Assembly: GCA_035550795.1 (NCBI GenBank) | Contig: DASZOL010000049.1 | Span: forward strand, 3,720 to 67,719 | Reading direction: 5' to 3' | Origin: DASRDR01 sp035550795 | GTDB lineage: Bacteria > Methylomirabilota > Methylomirabilia > Rokubacteriales > DASRDR01 | Length of the DNA: 64,000 bases | In this document: in pieces, positions 10,370 through 23,858 of the stretch | Layout of the letters: each line of letters starts with the position of its first letter | Numbering within the stretch: the stretch's first letter is position 1 | The notes under the pieces: generated by a model | Told to the model about the DNA's origin: nothing | What the model saw: the letters and a program-made list of their open reading frames with translations, nothing else | The model's database searches: none | Position numbers and translations under genes: made by a program

Positions 10370-10900
10370 TCACGGGTCGGCCGCCTCGTCCGGCACGGCA
10401 CCCCTGCGGAGCGCCCGCAGTACCTGCCGGACGACGTCCTCAGAGTACCCCCGCCGGCGCAGGTAGTCATGGAGCCGGCGGGCCACCTGATCGGGAGCCC
10501 CGCGCCGGAGGACCGTCAGGCGCCGCGCGGCGGCGCCCTGCGCCCGCGTCACCTCGTCCGTCTCCTCGAAGGCGCGGGCGATCGCGGCCTCCACGAGGGG
10601 ACGCGCGACGCCCCGCCCCGCGAGCTCCTGGCGCAAGCGCTGGCGGCCGAACGCCCGGTCGCGGGCCCGGGACTCCGCCCACGCGGCGGCGAACGCCCGG
10701 TCGTCCACGTAACCGCGGGCCTCGAGCTCGGCCACCACGGCGTCCGCCACGTCCGGGGGCGCGCCGCGCCGACAGAGGCGGCCGGCGAGGTCCCGCCGCG
10801 TCCAGGGCTTCCGGGCGAGCAAGTCGAGGGCGACCGTACGCGCCCGACGCGCATCGAGCGGCGGCCGCGCCGCCGCCGGTCGCCGCCGGAACGTGGTCAC
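10370..10900 (-). CDS. recX: RecX regulator of RecA
   Basis: A 176-residue RecX protein, which binds RecA filaments and modulates their activity. Tandem three-helix repeats typical of the family are visible: ALDLLARKPWTRRDLAGRL, then VVAELEARGYVDDRAFAAAW, then LRRRGYSEDVVRQVLRAL near the end. The start GTG 10900 lies 32 bases after the recA stop; a longer frame extends to 11077 inside recA but adds only low-complexity sequence. Position directly behind recA is the classic arrangement. Confidence 0.88.
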   Translation of the reverse strand: MTTFRRRPAAARPPLDARRARTVALDLLARKPWTRRDLAGRLCRRGAPPDVADAVVAELEARGYVDDRAFAAAWAESRARDRAFGRQRLRQELAGRGVARPLVEAAIARAFEETDEVTRAQGAAARRLTVLRRGAPDQVARRLHDYLRRRGYSEDVVRQVLRALRRGAVPDEAADP

Positions 10901-10932
10901 CGGGGGCGACCCCGTGTGATGCTCCGCCGGCG

Positions 10933-11982
<1,050 letters not shown>

Positions 11983-12057
11983 CACGTCCCTCCGTGCCTC
12001 CCCGCGCGACTTCCGGGTCGCCGGGCTCGGCCGCGTGTCTCGTTCCATGTCGGCGCC

Positions 12058-12087
12058 ATTTTAGATGCGCTGTCCCGAGCATGTCAA
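12058..12087 (-). promoter_or_regulatory. Sigma70-type promoter of recA
   Basis: On the minus strand a perfect -35 TTGACA (12082-12087) is followed by an 18-base spacer and a -10 TAAAAT (12058-12063). Transcription would start near 12050, about 70 bases before the Shine-Dalgarno-supported recA start and almost on top of the alternative ATG at 12048. It is the closest match to the sigma70 consensus in this part of the window. Confidence 0.7.
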
Positions 12088-12122
12088 CAGAAGATGAGTA
12101 TCCCACCCCTGGTGGCTGAGCC

Positions 12123-12707
12123 TCATGCTCCCTCCAACCCGCCGCCCAGCGGAGCCTCTGCCAGGACACTGTGCCGGGCGCCCCGCGGGTCCAGGTCCGA
12201 CCGCATCAGGTGGAGCGCCGCGACCTTGACCGTCCCGAACGAGGGTCCCGCCCCCAGGGCGCCCGCCAGCCCGGGCGCCCCCCGCGGGTCGCGGGAGCGG
12301 GCGAGGGTGACGTGGGGGTGGAACGCCCGCGCATCGGCCGGGATACCGCGCGCAACCAGGGCCGCCTCGAGGCCGGCGTGGAGCGCTTCGAGCCCGTCAC
12401 CCCCCGCGGCGACGCCAGCCCAGAGGATCCGCGGGGCGCGCCCCGGCGGGAAGCCTCCCAGTCCCCCCAGCGTCAGGGTGAACGGCGGGACGGCCGTGGC
12501 TGCAACGGCGACCGCCTCTCGAGCCCTGTCGAGCATGACCGGATCGACCTCCCCCAGGAACCGGAGCGTGAGGTGAAGGCTGTCCGCCCGCACCCACCCG
12601 AGGCCCGGCGCCCGCCCGCGCAGCTCCGCGCACGCCGCCGCAAGTCCCGCGCGCACCCGATCCGGCAGCAACACCGCCACGAAGCTCCGGACCGGCCGTT
12701 CACTCAC
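12123..12707 (-). CDS. thpR: RNA 2',3'-cyclic phosphodiesterase (2H family, ThpR/LigT)
   Basis: A 194-residue 2H phosphoesterase. The two signature tetrapeptides are present at the expected spacing: HLTL (45-48) and HVTL (132-135), giving the paired catalytic His and Thr residues. ThpR enzymes open 2',3'-cyclic phosphates on RNA and can ligate tRNA halves in vitro. Length (about 180-195) is typical. The start is GTG 12707; no strong ribosome binding site is seen. It lies between cinA and recA on the same strand, as in many bacteria, with about 140 bases and the recA promoter downstream. Confidence 0.9.
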   Translation of the reverse strand: MSERPVRSFVAVLLPDRVRAGLAAACAELRGRAPGLGWVRADSLHLTLRFLGEVDPVMLDRAREAVAVAATAVPPFTLTLGGLGGFPPGRAPRILWAGVAAGGDGLEALHAGLEAALVARGIPADARAFHPHVTLARSRDPRGAPGLAGALGAGPSFGTVKVAALHLMRSDLDPRGARHSVLAEAPLGGGLEGA

Positions 12708-12749
12708 AGGACCGTCCCCGCGTCCGGCGTTCGCACATCCTCGGTCCTA

Positions 12750-12900
12750 CTATCCAAAAGCAACGCCGATGCCACGCCGGGCGCCGGCGCCCCGCCAGGC
12801 ACACGCCGGGCAGATCGCCGCCGCGGCGGAGCGCCCCACGGGGCATCGGGGGCCGAACCGGCACCGCGAGCATACGGGGCGACGCGTGAAGCAGACATCC
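12750..12900 (-). pseudogene. Possible endonuclease III-type [4Fe-4S] loop remnant
   Basis: Between the cinA stop and thpR one minus-strand frame reads DVCFTRRPVCSRCRFGPRCP. The cysteine spacing is C-X6-C-X2-C-X5-C, the iron-sulfur cluster loop found at the C-terminus of Nth/MutY glycosylases. It continues to a CPAC pair and stops at 12750. No start codon with a ribosome binding site precedes it, and no glycosylase domain is present upstream, where cinA occupies the DNA. It is best read as a decayed nth tail; a tiny Cys-rich protein or chance are alternatives. Confidence 0.35.
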
Positions 12901-12924
12901 CGGGGGGCAGGCGAAGCGCGCGGC

Positions 12925-14157
12925 TCAGGTCGCCTCGAGGCAGCGACGGCGCAGCAGATCGAGGGCGCGCACGGCGGAGAGCGCCTTGTTGCCGTCGCGG
13001 TCGCGGTCGAAGCGGTAGCGCTCGGCGACGGCCCCGTGCGCGTCGGCGAGACCGACGAACACCGTCCCGACCGGCTTCGTGGGCGTGCCCCCGTCGGGAC
13101 CGGCGATCCCGGTGACGGAGACCGCGACGTCGGTGCCGGCGCGCTCGCGGGCGCCGCGCGCCATCCACTCGGCGCAGGCCGCCGACACCGCCCCGTGCTC
13201 CCGGAGGACGGTCTCCGGGACGCCCAGCAGCGCCTGCTTCGCCTCGTTCGAGTAGACGACGAAGCCTCGCTCGAAGTACGCCGAGCTGCCCGCGACCTGG
13301 GTGAGCCGGTGACCGACGAGGCCGCCGGTGCACGACTCGGCGAGGGCGACCGTCCAGCCGCGCGCGCGGAGCAGCCGCCCCGCGACGGTCTCCAGCGCAT
13401 CGTCGTCGACCCCGTACCAGGCGGCGCCGAAGGCGCCGCGAAGCGCGGGCTCGAGCGCGTGGAACGCGGCGGCGGCCGCCGGCGACGACTCGGCGCGGAG
13501 CCGCACCCGCGCCCAGCACTCCTCCCCGGTGTCGATCACGTAGCCGGACACCCCGTCCACGTCGCGGAGCGCCGCCTGGAGCTGGGCCTCCGCGGTCCCG
13601 ACGTCGAGGCCGACCATGCGGAGGGTGCGGACCACGACGATCGGCCCGGCGCCCGCCTGCTGGAGGCGCGGGACGAGATGCGTCCGGACCAGCGAGACGG
13701 CGGCGGCCGGGGCCGCGGGCAGGACAAGGACCACGGCGCGCCCCACCTCGGCGAGGAGCCCCGGCTCCCCGGGCTCGACCGGGGCCACGACGGTGGCGCC
13801 CTGAGGCACCAGGGCCAGCTGCTCCGCCCGCCCGGGCACCGCCTGCCCCCGTGCCGCGTAGGCGCTCGTGAGGGCCTCGAGGGCGCGGCCGCTCAGGACG
13901 AGGCGGCTCCCGAGGCACCGCGCGAGGGCCTGCCGGAGCGTGCCGGCCCCCTGACCCTCGCCGACCGCCACGACGAACCCCCCATCGGCCGCGGCCTGGC
14001 GGAGGGCCCGCTCGGCGGCTTCCTCTTCGGCGGGCACCACCCGGCGAGAGCGGACCGGGCACCCCTCGCGCTCGAGGACGCGACCCACCGCCAGCGCCGC
14101 GGCGGCAACCGATCCCGCGGGGTCGACGGACACGGTCACGAGCTCGACGGTCAGCAC
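12925..14157 (-). CDS. cinA: CinA-like protein with intact amidase domain and degenerate N-terminal domain
   Basis: A 410-residue CinA homologue. The C-terminal nicotinamide-nucleotide amidase domain (about 255-405) is well conserved: ALAESCTGGLVGHRLTQVAG, then FVVYSNEAKQALLGV, then VSVTGIAGPDGGTPTKPVGT. It deamidates NMN in pyridine nucleotide salvage. The N-terminal COG1058/MoCF-like domain keeps its overall size, but the signature GGLGPTxDD region reads VVAVGEGQGAGT, so ADP-ribose pyrophosphatase activity is unlikely. The start is GTG 14157, 33 bases after pgpA. It belongs to the rimO-pgpA-cinA-(thpR)-recA gene order. Confidence 0.88.
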   Translation of the reverse strand: MLTVELVTVSVDPAGSVAAAALAVGRVLEREGCPVRSRRVVPAEEEAAERALRQAAADGGFVVAVGEGQGAGTLRQALARCLGSRLVLSGRALEALTSAYAARGQAVPGRAEQLALVPQGATVVAPVEPGEPGLLAEVGRAVVLVLPAAPAAAVSLVRTHLVPRLQQAGAGPIVVVRTLRMVGLDVGTAEAQLQAALRDVDGVSGYVIDTGEECWARVRLRAESSPAAAAAFHALEPALRGAFGAAWYGVDDDALETVAGRLLRARGWTVALAESCTGGLVGHRLTQVAGSSAYFERGFVVYSNEAKQALLGVPETVLREHGAVSAACAEWMARGARERAGTDVAVSVTGIAGPDGGTPTKPVGTVFVGLADAHGAVAERYRFDRDRDGNKALSAVRALDLLRRRCLEAT

Positions 14158-14190
14158 CGTCCGGTCGCCGCCGGGTCCGGGGGGCTCACC

Positions 14191-14679
14191 TCAGACGAAA
14201 TGGCGTAGCTGACCGAGAAGGCTCGCGTAGATGCCCGCGAGCAGGTCGTCCGCCACCACCCCGAGGCCCGCGGGCAGCGCCTGGAGCTTGTCGATGCCCA
14301 GCGGCTTCAGCACGTCGAACACACGGAAGGCCAGGCAGAGCCCCAGGACCCACGGGAGCGTCTTCGGGTTTCCACAGCAGGCGATCAACATCCCCGCCAC
14401 CTCGTCGACGACGATCGCGTGGGGATCCTTCGCCCCGATCCGAGTCTCCTCCCGCCCGGCTGCCCAGACGCCGACCCCTGCCACCACGGCGGTCGCGACG
14501 AGCAGCGCAGCGTCGCCGGGACGAAGCCACCAGACGGCCAGGGCGACGGGCAGGCTCGCGACCGTGCCGGGCGCGAAGGGCGCGTACCCAAGCCCTCCAG
14601 CAGTCGCGATCCAGCGGGCCAGCTGCGTGCCGAGGGCCGCAGGCAAGGAAGACTCAGCGGCGGGCGAGGATCCCGACAA
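14191..14679 (-). CDS. pgpA: Phosphatidylglycerophosphatase A
   Basis: A 162-residue membrane protein that dephosphorylates phosphatidylglycerophosphate. PgpA marks are GGLGYAPFAPGTVASL (28-43), DPHAIVVDEVAGM (about 85-97) and FRVFDVLKP followed by PAGLGVVADDLLAG near the end, with the conserved acidic residues in place. The TTG at 14679 gives a form that overlaps the rimO stop by 26 bases. A second TTG at 14646, just behind the rimO stop, gives a form 11 residues shorter and is also plausible. Part of the rimO operon. Confidence 0.88.
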   Translation of the reverse strand: MSGSSPAAESSLPAALGTQLARWIATAGGLGYAPFAPGTVASLPVALAVWWLRPGDAALLVATAVVAGVGVWAAGREETRIGAKDPHAIVVDEVAGMLIACCGNPKTLPWVLGLCLAFRVFDVLKPLGIDKLQALPAGLGVVADDLLAGIYASLLGQLRHFV

Positions 14680-15982
14680 GATCGTAGCCGTCGACCTCGA
14701 CGATCTCCAGGGGAACGCGCCGGCCCGGGGCGAGGTCTCGGTCCCGGACGTACACGACCCCGTCGATCTCCGGCGCCTGGGCGCCGGTCCGACCTTCCCA
14801 GGCGAAGGCGGGATCCTGACTCGGGCCGTCGATCAGCACGTCCTGGACGGAGCCCAGGAGGGCGGCCTGGCGCTCCCAGGCCATCCGGTCCTGGGTCTCC
14901 TGGACGAGCCGCGCCCTCTCCTCGGCCACCTCCGCCGGCACCGGGGCCGCGAGCGCCGCCGCCGGCGTGCCTTCCTCGGCCGAGTACACGAAGCTGCCCA
15001 CGCGATCGAAGCGCACCTCGTCGAGGAACGCGAGCAGCGTCTCGAAGGCCGCGTCGGTCTCTCCCGGGAAGCCGACGAGGACGGTGGTGCGGAGCGTCGC
15101 ACCCGGGATGGCGTCGCGCAGGGCGGCGACGATCTCCGCCATGCGCCGCCCCGTCACCCCGCGGCGCATCGCCCGGAGCACTGCGTCGTCGGCGTGCTGG
15201 ATGGGCATGTCGACGTACGGAAGGGCGCGGGCCCGACCGAGCTTCGCGATCAGCCGGTCCGTCACGTGCGCCGGATGGAGGTAGAGGTAGCGGAGCCACG
15301 GGACCGCCGTCTCCGAGAGCGCGAGGAGAAGGTCCCCGAAGTCCGATCGCCCGGGGCCGGGCAGGTCCTTCCCCCAGGCCAGCGTGTCCTGGGAGACGAG
15401 CACGACCTCCTGGACCCCATCCCGCGCGAGCGCCGCCACCTCGGTGACGATGTCCCCCAGGGGCCGGCTCCGGTGACGGCCGCGCATGAGGGGGATCGCG
15501 CAGAACGTGCAGCCCATGCTGCACCCCTCGGCGATCTTCACATAGGCGTACGGGACGCGGCCCAGACGCACCCGCGGGGCGTCGGCCCGGTAGACGTATC
15601 CGGGCGGGGCCCCGGCGATCCACGCCGCGCGCGCGTCCAGGCGACGCACCACGTCCACGATCCGGGGGAGCTCGCCGGTCCCGACGAGGGCGTCGATCTC
15701 GGGCATCTCCGTCAGGAGTTCGGCGCCGTAGCGCTGGGGCAGGCACCCGGTCACGACCAGCCGCCGGCCAGGAGCGGCGGCCTTCCAGGTCGCCAGCTCC
15801 AGGATCGTCTCGATCGACTCCTGCTTCGCCCGGTCGATGAAGGCGCAGGTGTTCACGACCACGCAGTCAGCGGCCTCGGCCCGGTCCACGGGGGCTACCC
15901 CGTCCTGCGCGAGGAGCCCGAGCATCAGCTCGCCGTCGACCTGATTCTTCGGGCATCCAAGGCTAAGAAGGTGAACGTTCAT
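14654..15982 (-). CDS. rimO: Ribosomal protein S12 methylthiotransferase RimO
   Basis: A 442-residue radical-SAM methylthiotransferase that modifies Asp of ribosomal protein uS12. The N-terminal MTTase domain has the three cluster cysteines Cys10, Cys46 and Cys80. The radical SAM motif is CSMGCTFC (Cys154, Cys158, Cys161), and a TRAM domain ends the protein (VLIDGPSQDPAFAWEGRTG to IVEVDGYDLVG). The motif usually read GCPKNLVDSE is GCPKNQVDGE here. ATG 15982 is clear; a promoter with extended -10 lies 13 bases upstream. First gene of the run leading to recA. Confidence 0.95.
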   Translation of the reverse strand: MNVHLLSLGCPKNQVDGELMLGLLAQDGVAPVDRAEAADCVVVNTCAFIDRAKQESIETILELATWKAAAPGRRLVVTGCLPQRYGAELLTEMPEIDALVGTGELPRIVDVVRRLDARAAWIAGAPPGYVYRADAPRVRLGRVPYAYVKIAEGCSMGCTFCAIPLMRGRHRSRPLGDIVTEVAALARDGVQEVVLVSQDTLAWGKDLPGPGRSDFGDLLLALSETAVPWLRYLYLHPAHVTDRLIAKLGRARALPYVDMPIQHADDAVLRAMRRGVTGRRMAEIVAALRDAIPGATLRTTVLVGFPGETDAAFETLLAFLDEVRFDRVGSFVYSAEEGTPAAALAAPVPAEVAEERARLVQETQDRMAWERQAALLGSVQDVLIDGPSQDPAFAWEGRTGAQAPEIDGVVYVRDRDLAPGRRVPLEIVEVDGYDLVGILARR

Positions 15983-15995
15983 CGGCCGACGCTGG

Positions 15996-16004
15996 AGTAT
16001 AGCA
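15996..16004 (-). promoter_or_regulatory. Extended -10 promoter element of rimO operon
   Basis: The minus strand reads TGCTATACT, a TGn extension plus a near-consensus -10 hexamer. It ends 13 bases before the rimO ATG, giving a leader of at most a few bases. There is no recognisable -35, as expected for extended -10 promoters. Confidence 0.5.
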
Positions 16005-16073
16005 TCGCGCCATGGGCCGCCGGCCGAGCCGGCCTCGGCTCGCGTGGCGAGATACCCTCGCCCGGCGAGTCCG

Positions 16074-16856
16074 TCAGGCGGGACGCGTCGCCACGCAGAC
16101 GGTCAGGTACCCGTGCCGCCGGACCGCGGGGACCCGCCGGTAGAGCCAGGCGAACAGGCGGACGGCCGGGGTCGTGGCGACGGTGAGCGGAGACCGGCGC
16201 GTGTAGAGCAGGAGCTCCAGCATCCGGAGCCAGCCGGGAATGAAAAGGATGCCGGTCCGCGCGGTGACCCGGAAGCCGGCCGACTCCACCAGGCGCTGGA
16301 GGGCTGCCGGCGTGAACGACTTCTCCATCCCGTACCCGTAGAGCCCCGTCGCGTTCATGACGTGGACCATGAGCGGCCGGAGGAACGGGTCGAGCTTGTT
16401 GGGCACGCCCACGATCGCCGTGCCACCGGGCTTGAGGACGCGGAAGATCTCGCTCACCGCCTGGGCGTACTCGTCGAAGTGCTCGATCGTCCCCATCGAA
16501 TACACCGCGTCCACGGCGCCGTCGCGAAGCGGGATCGCCCGGACGTCGCCGACCACGAAGCCGGGGCTGTGGGCCCCCAGCACCTTGCCGGCCTCCCGCA
16601 CGACGTCGATCGACACGTCGACACCCATCGGGCGCGCGCCCTGGTCGGCCGCCCAGCGGAGGATTTCGGTGTTCTTCGCCTCGTCCCAGAGGTCGGTCTT
16701 GAAGACGACGAGGTCTCGAAGCTTCGGGAGGTAGGTCTCGAAGAGCCAGCGCTCACAGTCGAAGTAGTAGGCGGTGGACGCCGCCCCCTTGAGGGACGGG
16801 AAGTTTGCGCCGACGTCGTCCCAGAACGAGCGCGGGGACTCGGCGGTCTCAGCCAT
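16074..16856 (-). CDS. SAM-dependent methyltransferase (type 11-like) with atypical motif I
   Basis: A 260-residue protein with the later half of a class I methyltransferase fold: PMGVDVS (strand 2), GFVVGDVRAIPLRDGAVDAV (motifs II/III), EHFDEY, and FRVLKPGGTAIVGVPNK (motif post-II). The usual glycine-rich motif I is missing. In its place the first strand reads LVVFKTDLWDEAKNTEI, a variant seen in some sugar- or lipid-associated methyltransferases. The C-terminal part has a hydrophobic, basic stretch (FAWLYRRVPAVRRHGYL) that might touch membranes. ATG 16856 was chosen because the longer frame to 16913 adds only non-family sequence. Substrate unknown. Confidence 0.78.
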   Translation of the reverse strand: MAETAESPRSFWDDVGANFPSLKGAASTAYYFDCERWLFETYLPKLRDLVVFKTDLWDEAKNTEILRWAADQGARPMGVDVSIDVVREAGKVLGAHSPGFVVGDVRAIPLRDGAVDAVYSMGTIEHFDEYAQAVSEIFRVLKPGGTAIVGVPNKLDPFLRPLMVHVMNATGLYGYGMEKSFTPAALQRLVESAGFRVTARTGILFIPGWLRMLELLLYTRRSPLTVATTPAVRLFAWLYRRVPAVRRHGYLTVCVATRPA

Positions 16857-16894
16857 GACGCCATACCATGCCACAGGCGGGGAAACCCCGTCGA

Positions 16895-16920
16895 GTCCAC
16901 GCAAGGCGTCCACGCAAGGC
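16895..16920. repeat. 13-base tandem duplication
   Basis: The unit GTCCACGCAAGGC occurs twice, head to tail (16895-16907 and 16908-16920), in the intergenic DNA before the methyltransferase gene. It looks like simple slippage; no function is evident. Confidence 0.5.
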
Positions 16921-17025
16921 GTCGCAGGCAGCCGGGACTGGGACGACGACCCTGCGCCGCCGTGACCCTCGGGCTCGAGCAGCGGGCGGGCCGCGGCCTG
17001 GCCCGCTCGCCCTCCGGCGCGCGTC

Positions 17026-18141
17026 CTACGGCCGCAGCCCCGTCACGCTGAGGACGGGCACGGGGCGCAGGAAGCCCTTGAGGGTGATCTCCCCCAGCGG
17101 CTCGGCATTCACGAGCTCGTCGAGCGCCGCGAGGACGCGGGGCGCGACGAGGATCTGGCCCGGCCGCGCCTCTCCGCAGAGCCGCGCCGCCAGGTTCGTG
17201 ACCGTTCCCAGGGCCGCATAGTCCCAGCGTCCCTCGAAGCCGATCGCGCCGAGCGTCGCGTAGCCGCGCGCGATGCCGAGCCCCAGGTCGAGCTCGTACC
17301 CCTCCTTGCGCCACGCGGCGGCGAGCTCGCCCACGCGGTCGCGCATGGCGACCGCCATGCGCACCGCCCGCGCCGGCGCGTCGGGCACGGGGATCGGATC
17401 GTTGAAGAACACCATGAGCCCGTCGCCGGTGAACCGCTCCAGGGTACCCTCGTGAAGGAGGATGAGCCGGCCCATCTCCCCGTGGTACTGGCGGAGGACC
17501 GCCATGACCTCCTCCGGCTCGGCCGTCTCCGCGAAGGCCGTGAACCCGCGGAGATCGGCGAAGACCACCGTCACCTCCCGCCGGTGGGTGCGGAGCGGAT
17601 CCTCGGCGCCGCCCTGGACGATCGCGTCGGCGAGCTGCGGCGAGAAGAAGCGCTTGAGGCGCCCCAGGCGCTCGAGCTGCTCCACCTGCGCCTGCACCCG
17701 GCTCTCGAGGGTGCGGTTCCACTCGCCGAGCGTCGCCGCCTGGTCCTCGACCGTGTCGTGGAGCGCCTTGATGCGGAGCATCGACTTCACCCGCGCGACC
17801 AGCGCGGCCTGGTCGACGGGCTTCGTCAGGTACTCGTCGGCGCCCGCGTCGAGCCCCGCCACGACGTCCCGCGAGTCGGCCTTGGCCGTAACGAGGATGA
17901 CCGGCATGAACGGGAGCGTGGGGTCGGCCTTGAGGCGCCGGCACACCTCGAGCCCGTCGAGCCCCGGCATCATGACGTCGAGGAGGAGGAGGTCCGGCTG
18001 CTGCGCGCGCGCCAGGGCCAGCGCCGACTCGCCGTCGCCCGCGGTCAGGATCTCGTAGCCATGGGCGGCGAGCCGGGTCCGCAGGATATCGACGTTGAGC
18101 GGGTTGTCGTCCGCGACGAGGAGGCGCGGCGGCGTCCTCAC
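17026..18141 (-). CDS. Response regulator fused to class III adenylate/guanylate cyclase
   Basis: A 371-residue two-domain signalling protein. Residues 5-122 are a receiver domain: acidic Asp11/Asp12, phospho-acceptor Asp55 (LLLLDVMMPG), and Lys107 in YLTKPV. A coiled-coil linker follows (about 130-165, VEDQAATLGEWNRTLESR). Residues about 185-365 are a class III nucleotide cyclase domain: VTVVFADLRGFTAF with metal-binding Asp196, FTGDG with Asp240, and a later NLAARLC motif. Phosphorylation would be expected to gate cAMP or cGMP synthesis. The start is GTG 18141. It lies 66 bases downstream of the single-domain regulator, in the same direction as the giant kinase. Confidence 0.9.
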   Translation of the reverse strand: MRTPPRLLVADDNPLNVDILRTRLAAHGYEILTAGDGESALALARAQQPDLLLLDVMMPGLDGLEVCRRLKADPTLPFMPVILVTAKADSRDVVAGLDAGADEYLTKPVDQAALVARVKSMLRIKALHDTVEDQAATLGEWNRTLESRVQAQVEQLERLGRLKRFFSPQLADAIVQGGAEDPLRTHRREVTVVFADLRGFTAFAETAEPEEVMAVLRQYHGEMGRLILLHEGTLERFTGDGLMVFFNDPIPVPDAPARAVRMAVAMRDRVGELAAAWRKEGYELDLGLGIARGYATLGAIGFEGRWDYAALGTVTNLAARLCGEARPGQILVAPRVLAALDELVNAEPLGEITLKGFLRPVPVLSVTGLRP

Positions 18142-18207
18142 GATGCGCTCCTCACGGGACCGCGGCGCCCCCTCGGCTTCGCCCCGCGCCTCGTGGCGGT
18201 ACTCCGG

Positions 18208-18573
18208 TCATCGCAGGTGCTCGCGGACCTTCCCCAGCAAGGCGCGCGGGCTGAAGGGCTTCGTCACGTACGCGTCGCAGCCGGCGGCGATCGCCTTCTG
18301 GTCGTCGCCGGAGAGCGCGTAGGAGGTCACGGCGATGATCGGGATCGCGCGGAGGGCGGGGTCTGCCTTGATCCGGCGCGTCACCTCGTAGCCGTCGATC
18401 CCCGGAAGCTGGATGTCCATGAGGATGAGGTCCGGACGCTCGCGGCCGGCCGCGGTCACGCCGTCCTCGCCGGTATGGGCCTCGAGCATCTCGTAGCCGG
18501 CGTGCGCCAGGAGGTCGCGCAGGATCTGACGGTTCTCCTCGTTGTCCTCGATGACCAGGATGCGATTGGCCAT
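18208..18573 (-). CDS. Single-domain (CheY/DivK-like) response regulator
   Basis: A 121-residue receiver domain with no output domain. Conserved residues are Asp10, phospho-acceptor Asp53 (LILMDIQLPG), Thr83/Ser84 region and Lys105 (AYVTKPF). It resembles DivK-like phosphorelay shuttles. ATG 18573 has GAGGAG seven bases upstream. It starts 33 bases after the kinase stop, so kinase, this regulator and the receiver-cyclase are probably one operon and one signalling circuit. Confidence 0.92.
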   Translation of the reverse strand: MANRILVIEDNEENRQILRDLLAHAGYEMLEAHTGEDGVTAAGRERPDLILMDIQLPGIDGYEVTRRIKADPALRAIPIIAVTSYALSGDDQKAIAAGCDAYVTKPFSPRALLGKVREHLR

Positions 18574-18606
18574 GTCGGGCTCCTCGCCGCTCCCGGGGCG
18601 GCTCGA

Positions 18607-23202
<4,596 letters not shown>

Positions 23203-23585
23203 GAGGAGGGCCCGCGCGCCGGCGTCCGCGACGCGGCCCTCCGTCAGGAGGGCGACCGCGACCGGCCCGCAGGCGAGGGCGACACACGCCGCCAGGCGGC
23301 CCCAGAGGCCGGATCGTACGAGTCGGGAGGACGCCGTGGCTCGCCTCCGAGCGGGGCCGCCGGCGACCCGCCGTCACCGGGGCCCTCCTGCGATCGCTAT
23401 TCCAGCGGGCCGGAGGCCGCGCTGGACTCCGGCCCCGCGGCTTCGGAAGGGTCAGGATGCCGCGTCATTATAGCCGGGGGGACGGCGATCCGGGCCGGTC
23501 GGGGCTCCGGCGGCCGCCAGCGGGCCGCTGCACCGCGCGGATGGTCGACGGAGGCGGTCCCGCCCGGGTGCCGCCGGCCGGGGGG
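23203..23585. other. Region upstream of the kinase: promoter and probable unannotated N-terminus
   Basis: This 383-base stretch holds no clean gene. On the minus strand a TATAAT -10 lies at 23467-23472. AGGAGGG at 23383-23389 is followed five bases later by GTG at 23377. The kinase frame is open from 23373 to 23202 and encodes a hydrophobic run (LAACVALACGPVAVALLTEG) plus a second one (ALLLLALGVALAVGAVLAL). The GTG is one base out of register with it. The left part on the plus strand shows nothing I can identify. Confidence 0.5.
23467..23472 (-). promoter_or_regulatory. -10 element upstream of the GAF kinase
   Basis: A perfect TATAAT on the minus strand, about 90 bases before the GTG at 23377 that has a strong ribosome binding site. 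No matching -35 is visible. It would drive the kinase-regulator-cyclase operon. Confidence 0.45.
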
Positions 23586-23591
23586 TATAAT
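23586..23591 (+). promoter_or_regulatory. -10 element of the nucleotidyltransferase module
   Basis: A perfect TATAAT ends six bases before ATG 23598, so transcription should begin at the start codon itself and the mRNA should be leaderless. No -35 match is seen. It faces away from the kinase -10 at 23467-23472, so this region is a divergent promoter. Confidence 0.55.
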
Positions 23592-23597
23592 CCCGCC

Positions 23598-23858
23598 ATG
23601 TCGAGCGGTGACGCCCCGAGGACACCGTCCCCGGCGGCGTCCCGCCGCACCTGGCCCGTGCGGCTCGTCGCCCTCGGCAAAGAGCCCCGGGATCACCTGG
23701 AGCGGTTCACCACCCCCGAAGAGCGGCTGGCGATGGTCTGGACGCTGACGGTCGAGGCGTGGGCGCTCTCCGCTCGACCGATGCCCGCGTACCCGCGTAC
23801 CGCCGCTCCGGTCCGACTCCGCCGGCTGGATCGTCAGCGGCCCGAGACGCTCCCGTGA
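23598..23858 (+). CDS. Small protein paired with nucleotidyltransferase
   Basis: An 86-residue protein with a Pro/Ser-rich start and a conserved-looking middle: RLVALGKEPRDHLERFTTPE, then ERLAMVWTLTVEAWALSARP, then a Pro/Arg-rich end. I do not recognise a named family. ATG 23598 sits six bases after a TATAAT. The stop overlaps the GTG of the nucleotidyltransferase gene (GTGA, 23855-23858), so the two are translationally coupled. Such small partners next to a stand-alone nucleotidyltransferase are often toxin-antitoxin or defence-like, but that is an inference from layout only. Confidence 0.6.
   Translation: MSSGDAPRTPSPAASRRTWPVRLVALGKEPRDHLERFTTPEERLAMVWTLTVEAWALSARPMPAYPRTAAPVRLRRLDRQRPETLP

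Noticed and set aside
12064..12095. CTGT...ACAG inverted pair in the recA promoter as a LexA box
   Set aside because: The spacing between CTGT and ACAG is 13, not the eight of the E. coli consensus, and it results from the -35 TTGACA itself.
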